NCBI RefSeq assembly: GCF_002973595.1
Contig: NZ_PVEO01000003.1
Coordinates: 310,001 to 374,000 of the forward strand
Direction: 5' to 3'
From: Jejuia pallidilutea
GTDB lineage: Bacteria > Bacteroidota > Bacteroidia > Flavobacteriales > Flavobacteriaceae
DNA length: 64,000 bases
This document shows, one piece after another, positions 61,763-64,000 of the stretch. Both the position numbers and the translations under genes were made by a program. The notes under the pieces were generated by a model, which did no database searches, had not been told where the DNA came from, and saw only the letters and a list, made by a program, of their open reading frames with translations. The number at the start of each line of letters is the position of its first letter. Positions within the stretch are counted from its first letter, which is position 1.

Positions 61763-61961
61763 CCCTTACATAAGATTTACGTCTGTAGCTTTTCAAATGG
61801 GCGCAACTATTTACTTAGGTAATTTACTAGGCAAATGGCTAGATGTTAAATATTCTACTACGTTTTGGGAATCTCTAATCACATTATTTGCCGTATTTGT
61901 TTCTATGTATTTGGTAATTTCGCAGGTGCTAAAACTTTCAAAAGACAATAAAGATGATTAA
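61722..61961 (+). CDS. AtpZ/AtpI-family ATP synthase accessory protein
   Basis: The 79-residue product has a basic N-terminus, then two transmembrane helices (~22-38 and ~49-70) with 'QMGATIYLGNLLGKWLDVKY' between them, typical of AtpZ/AtpI proteins that assist F-type ATP synthase assembly or ion supply. The start is GTG inside the bactofilin gene (41-bp overlap in another frame). It overlaps the next gene by 8 bp and leads into atpB. Confidence 0.85.
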   Translation: MSQQKNNKPKKQPNPYIRFTSVAFQMGATIYLGNLLGKWLDVKYSTTFWESLITLFAVFVSMYLVISQVLKLSKDNKDD

Positions 61962-62367
61962 ATCGTTTTTAGTGTATCTGGTAGCTTTTGCTTTGCTATT
62001 TGTTGTTTCTTTTTTTGTTCATACAGCTATATTAAATGGTGGCGATTATGAGCTCCGGTTCGATATTTTACCGCTGTATTGGTTTTTTTCAATTATTTCG
62101 CTAATACTTTGTGGCTTGTTTAAGGTGTTTTCTAATATTAAAAAAACAGCGGAGCAATTAGGCTTTATTTACCTATTTACATTAGTAGTAAAAATAGCGT
62201 TTTTCGTTATTTTTTTTAACAATTCTATACTAAAACTTCCAAATCTCACAAAAACTGAAAGCTTAAATTTGTTAATCCCTTTCTTCGTTTTTTTAATTCT
62301 CGAAATATATTTTATAACACGCCTTTTGGGTGAAAGAAACACAAATTCAATTAACAAAAAAAAATAA
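61954..62367 (+). CDS. Small polytopic protein of the ATP synthase locus (DUF6168-like)
   Basis: The 137-residue product has four hydrophobic segments (~5-25, ~35-55, ~68-88, ~108-128). Its position between AtpZ and atpB matches the place where other bacteria encode AtpI. From memory it resembles DUF6168 of Flavobacteriaceae. A role in subunit c ring assembly is inferred from position only. It overlaps AtpZ by 8 bp. Confidence 0.7.
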   Translation: MIKSFLVYLVAFALLFVVSFFVHTAILNGGDYELRFDILPLYWFFSIISLILCGLFKVFSNIKKTAEQLGFIYLFTLVVKIAFFVIFFNNSILKLPNLTKTESLNLLIPFFVFLILEIYFITRLLGERNTNSINKKK

Positions 62368-62396
62368 TTGTTTTTTCATTTATTTACGTACTTTTG
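62368..62396 (+). promoter_or_regulatory. Promoter (TTG, 18-bp spacer, TACTTTTG) for atpB
   Basis: TTG at 62368-62370 and TACTTTTG at 62389-62396 give a good -33/-7 pair 39 bp before atpB. It separates the F0 genes from the accessory genes. Confidence 0.6.
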
Positions 62397-62435
62397 CACG
62401 GAATTTAAAAACTCAGTTTTTTTGATTTTAACATA

Positions 62436-63563
62436 ATGAAGGTAACGCAACACAGTTTTAAATTTTTAGTCTTAGTAGCAGCTTTATTTTTTGGAACACT
62501 TGCTTATGGGCAACATCATGAGGAAAAACACCAAAATGACGGTGGTGAGGTAAACACCAACGAAGAAGTAAACGAGTACATTCTGCACCACATTAAAGAC
62601 TCTCACGATTTCACACTATTTTCTTACACAAATGATGCCGGAGAGCGCAAGCATGTTGGTTTTCCTTTACCAGTAATATTGTGGACAAGCGAAGGATTGG
62701 TAACATTTATGTCTTCTGAATTTCATCATAACGACGACGGACATGCCATTGTTGAAAGGAAAGGCTTAAAGTTTGCCAAAATACACGGTAAAATATACGA
62801 ATTAGAACAAGGTGCAACACGTGTTAAGTTCGATGAGGACCACCATGCAACTAATGCTCACAAAGTCTTAGATTTTTCTATAACAAAAAGTGTATTTGGA
62901 ATTTTATTAGTAGGTATTTTAATGATTGTTGCATTTACCAGTTTAGCCCGCCAATACAGAAAAAAAGCAATTCCAACAGGTTTAGGTCGCGTTTTAGAGC
63001 CGCTAGTACTTTATGTTAGAGACGAAATTGCAAGACCAAATATTGGAGATAAATACTATAGAAGATTTACAGGCTACTTATTAACCGTGTTTTTCTTTAT
63101 CTGGGTATTAAATCTATTAGGTTTAACGCCTATAGGATTTAATGTTACCGGACAAATTGCAGTAACCGCAGCGTTAGCAATTTTTACATTAATTATTTAC
63201 ACGTTTAGTGGAAATAAAGGGTATTGGGGCCATATGCTCTGGATGCCAGGGGTGCCAGTTTTAATTCGTCCTGTTTTAGCAATTATAGAATTGGCGGGTG
63301 CATTTTTAATTAAGCCTTTCTCATTATTAGTACGTTTGTTTGCAAACATAAGTGCAGGCCATATTGTAGTAATGAGTTTAATTGCCATAATGGTGGTTAT
63401 GAAAAATGAATTAACAGCAGGTGGAGCAACCGCGTTGTCGTTCGTTTTGGCGATGTTTATTACGTTAATAGAGGTGCTAGTGGCCTTCTTGCAAGCTTAT
63501 ATATTTACAATGTTATCTGCATTGTTTATTGGTATGGCAGTTGCAGATCACGATCATCATTAA
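62436..63563 (+). CDS. atpB: ATP synthase F0 subunit a
   Basis: The 375-residue product is longer than the E. coli subunit (271) because of a signal peptide (~1-25) and a His/Glu-rich extracytoplasmic domain (~26-145). The membrane part starts near 150. The key Arg of the proton path is in 'LLVRLFANISAGH' (~286-298), aligned with E. coli Arg210, and the position of E. coli Glu219 is His. The C-terminus ends with 'VADHDHH'. This form is usual in Bacteroidota. Confidence 0.95.
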   Translation: MKVTQHSFKFLVLVAALFFGTLAYGQHHEEKHQNDGGEVNTNEEVNEYILHHIKDSHDFTLFSYTNDAGERKHVGFPLPVILWTSEGLVTFMSSEFHHNDDGHAIVERKGLKFAKIHGKIYELEQGATRVKFDEDHHATNAHKVLDFSITKSVFGILLVGILMIVAFTSLARQYRKKAIPTGLGRVLEPLVLYVRDEIARPNIGDKYYRRFTGYLLTVFFFIWVLNLLGLTPIGFNVTGQIAVTAALAIFTLIIYTFSGNKGYWGHMLWMPGVPVLIRPVLAIIELAGAFLIKPFSLLVRLFANISAGHIVVMSLIAIMVVMKNELTAGGATALSFVLAMFITLIEVLVAFLQAYIFTMLSALFIGMAVADHDHH

Positions 63564-63596
63564 TATAAAGAGTTTGTTTAATTTAAATTGATTGTT

Positions 63597-63791
63597 ATGA
63601 CAATTCCAAATTTAGTAGGTGCTGGTTTAATTGTAATCGGAGCTGGTATTGGTTTAGGTAAAATTGGTGGAAGTGCAATGGAAGGTATTGCGCGTCAACC
63701 AGAAGCTACCGGTAAAATCCAAACTGCAATGATTATTATCGCTGCACTTTTAGAAGGTTTAGCATTTGGTGCTTTATTCTTAGGAAAATAA
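63597..63791 (+). CDS. atpE: ATP synthase F0 subunit c
   Basis: The 64-residue product forms two membrane helices with the polar loop 'GIARQPEATGKIQ' between them. The ion-binding Glu is in 'ALLEGLAFG' of helix 2, followed by Gly; the absence of the Glu-Ser/Thr pair argues for H+ rather than Na+ transport. The ATG at 63597 was chosen because the conserved product begins 'TIPNLVGAGL'; an in-frame TTG three codons upstream is less likely. Confidence 0.95.
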   Translation: MTIPNLVGAGLIVIGAGIGLGKIGGSAMEGIARQPEATGKIQTAMIIIAALLEGLAFGALFLGK

Positions 63792-63816
63792 GAAGCCAAA
63801 TAAAAAACTTAAGAAT

Positions 63817-63852
63817 ACGTTCCTGTAACGGTTGGTTGCAGGACGTGTTTTT
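63817..63852 (+). terminator. Imperfect hairpin with T-run between atpE and atpF
   Basis: ACGT, CCTG and AAC pair with GTT, CAGG and ACGT, with single unpaired T bases between the stem pieces, and a T-run follows. It could be a partial terminator or RNA-stability element that raises subunit c relative to subunit b. Confidence 0.55.
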
Positions 63853-63887
63853 CAAAATTAAACACGACAATTAAATAATAATTTAGA

Positions 63888-64000
63888 ATGGAAACATTAT
63901 TAAACGACTTTTCTATAGGGCTGTTTGTTATGCAAACAGTAATTTTCTTGGTATTAATTTTTATCATGGTAAAGTTCGCTTGGAAACCAATAATGAACTC
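63888..64000 (+). CDS. atpF: ATP synthase F0 subunit b, N-terminal part (cut by window end)
   Basis: Thirty-seven codons are visible. The product starts with a short polar segment, then the membrane helix 'GLFVMQTVIFLVLIFIMVKF' and 'AWKPIMN', which matches the N-terminus of subunit b (the 'WKPI' after the helix is conserved). It follows atpE by 96 bp, the standard a-c-b order. Confidence 0.93.
   Translation, partial: METLLNDFSIGLFVMQTVIFLVLIFIMVKFAWKPIMN

Noticed and set aside
1-64000. CRISPR arrays, tRNA or rRNA genes, insertion sequences, integrases, prophage
   Set aside because: No regularly spaced repeats, tRNA-like cloverleaf sequences, transposase or integrase products were seen; a covariance-model search was not possible here.

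Overview
The window is chromosomal DNA from a member of the Bacteroidota, most likely a (marine) Flavobacteriaceae species. The evidence is a strongly AT-rich composition, many genes preceded by the Bacteroidota-type -7 element TAnnTTTG rather than a sigma70 -10 box, frequent ATG/TTG starts without Shine-Dalgarno sequences, and lineage-typical genes: DUF4175, DUF4837, DUF5687, DUF4254, GH3-like proteins, a SprE/PorW gliding/T9SS lipoprotein, and an ATP synthase locus with a 375-residue subunit a. No rRNA, tRNA, CRISPR array, insertion sequence or prophage was seen.

Layout. (1) 1-18 kb and 17.0-19.4 kb are housekeeping: a cut-off outer-membrane barrel gene, an orphan lipoprotein, gltX with a VOC protein, a giant DUF4175 membrane/coiled-coil protein with ybeY, mnmG flanked by two parS-like palindromes, a methyltransferase, an OmpH/Skp-like lipoprotein, holB, pgk, a LysM lytic transglycosylase with a DUF4837 lipoprotein, tatA, an M23 peptidase and a GH3-family protein. 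(2) 19.4-46.5 kb is a surface polysaccharide locus, almost entirely on the + strand and often with overlapping genes. It encodes GDP-L-fucose synthesis (gmd, fcl), a chain-length regulator, dTDP-L-rhamnose synthesis (rfbBACD), CMP-pseudaminic acid synthesis (pseB, pseC, pseF, a PseG-PseH fusion, pseI), a Wzx-like flippase, a KpsS/capsule-type putative transferase, three Wzy/WaaL-like polytopic proteins, GT4/GT2-type glycosyltransferases, a UDP-xylose-synthase-like enzyme and a WcaJ-type initiating sugar-phosphate transferase. A CapK/PaaK-like adenylate-forming enzyme lies on the opposite strand at its end. (3) 47.9-54 kb is a mixed block: purD, two small membrane DUF proteins, upp, DUF4254, a GT9 protein and a PaaE-type flavin/2Fe-2S reductase. 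(4) 54.0-58.4 kb is a PadR-controlled module: PadR, two paralogous HAAS-like membrane proteins, a DUF2059 secreted protein, and a DUF5687 permease with its ABC ATPase. A near-perfect 38-bp palindrome covers the padR promoter. (5) 58.8-64 kb holds sprE, a bactofilin, AtpZ, a small membrane protein, atpB, atpE and the start of atpF.

The polysaccharide locus can be read as one pathway. The WcaJ-like enzyme primes undecaprenyl phosphate, and the glycosyltransferases add sugars drawn from GDP-Fuc, dTDP-Rha, CMP-Pse and perhaps UDP-Xyl. The flippase moves the unit, one or more Wzy-like proteins polymerise it under control of the chain-length protein, and a WaaL-like protein may ligate it. No Wza exporter or Wzc kinase was seen, which favours O-antigen-type over group 1 capsule export. 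The most interesting non-coding signals are the parS-like pair around mnmG, the padR operator and an imperfect hairpin between atpE and atpF. The most interesting coding signals are the PseG-PseH fusion, a beta-rich domain that may be shared by a lipoprotein and a polymerase-like protein, and the PadR/HAAS/ABC module. DUF numbers are given from memory and were not checked by search.
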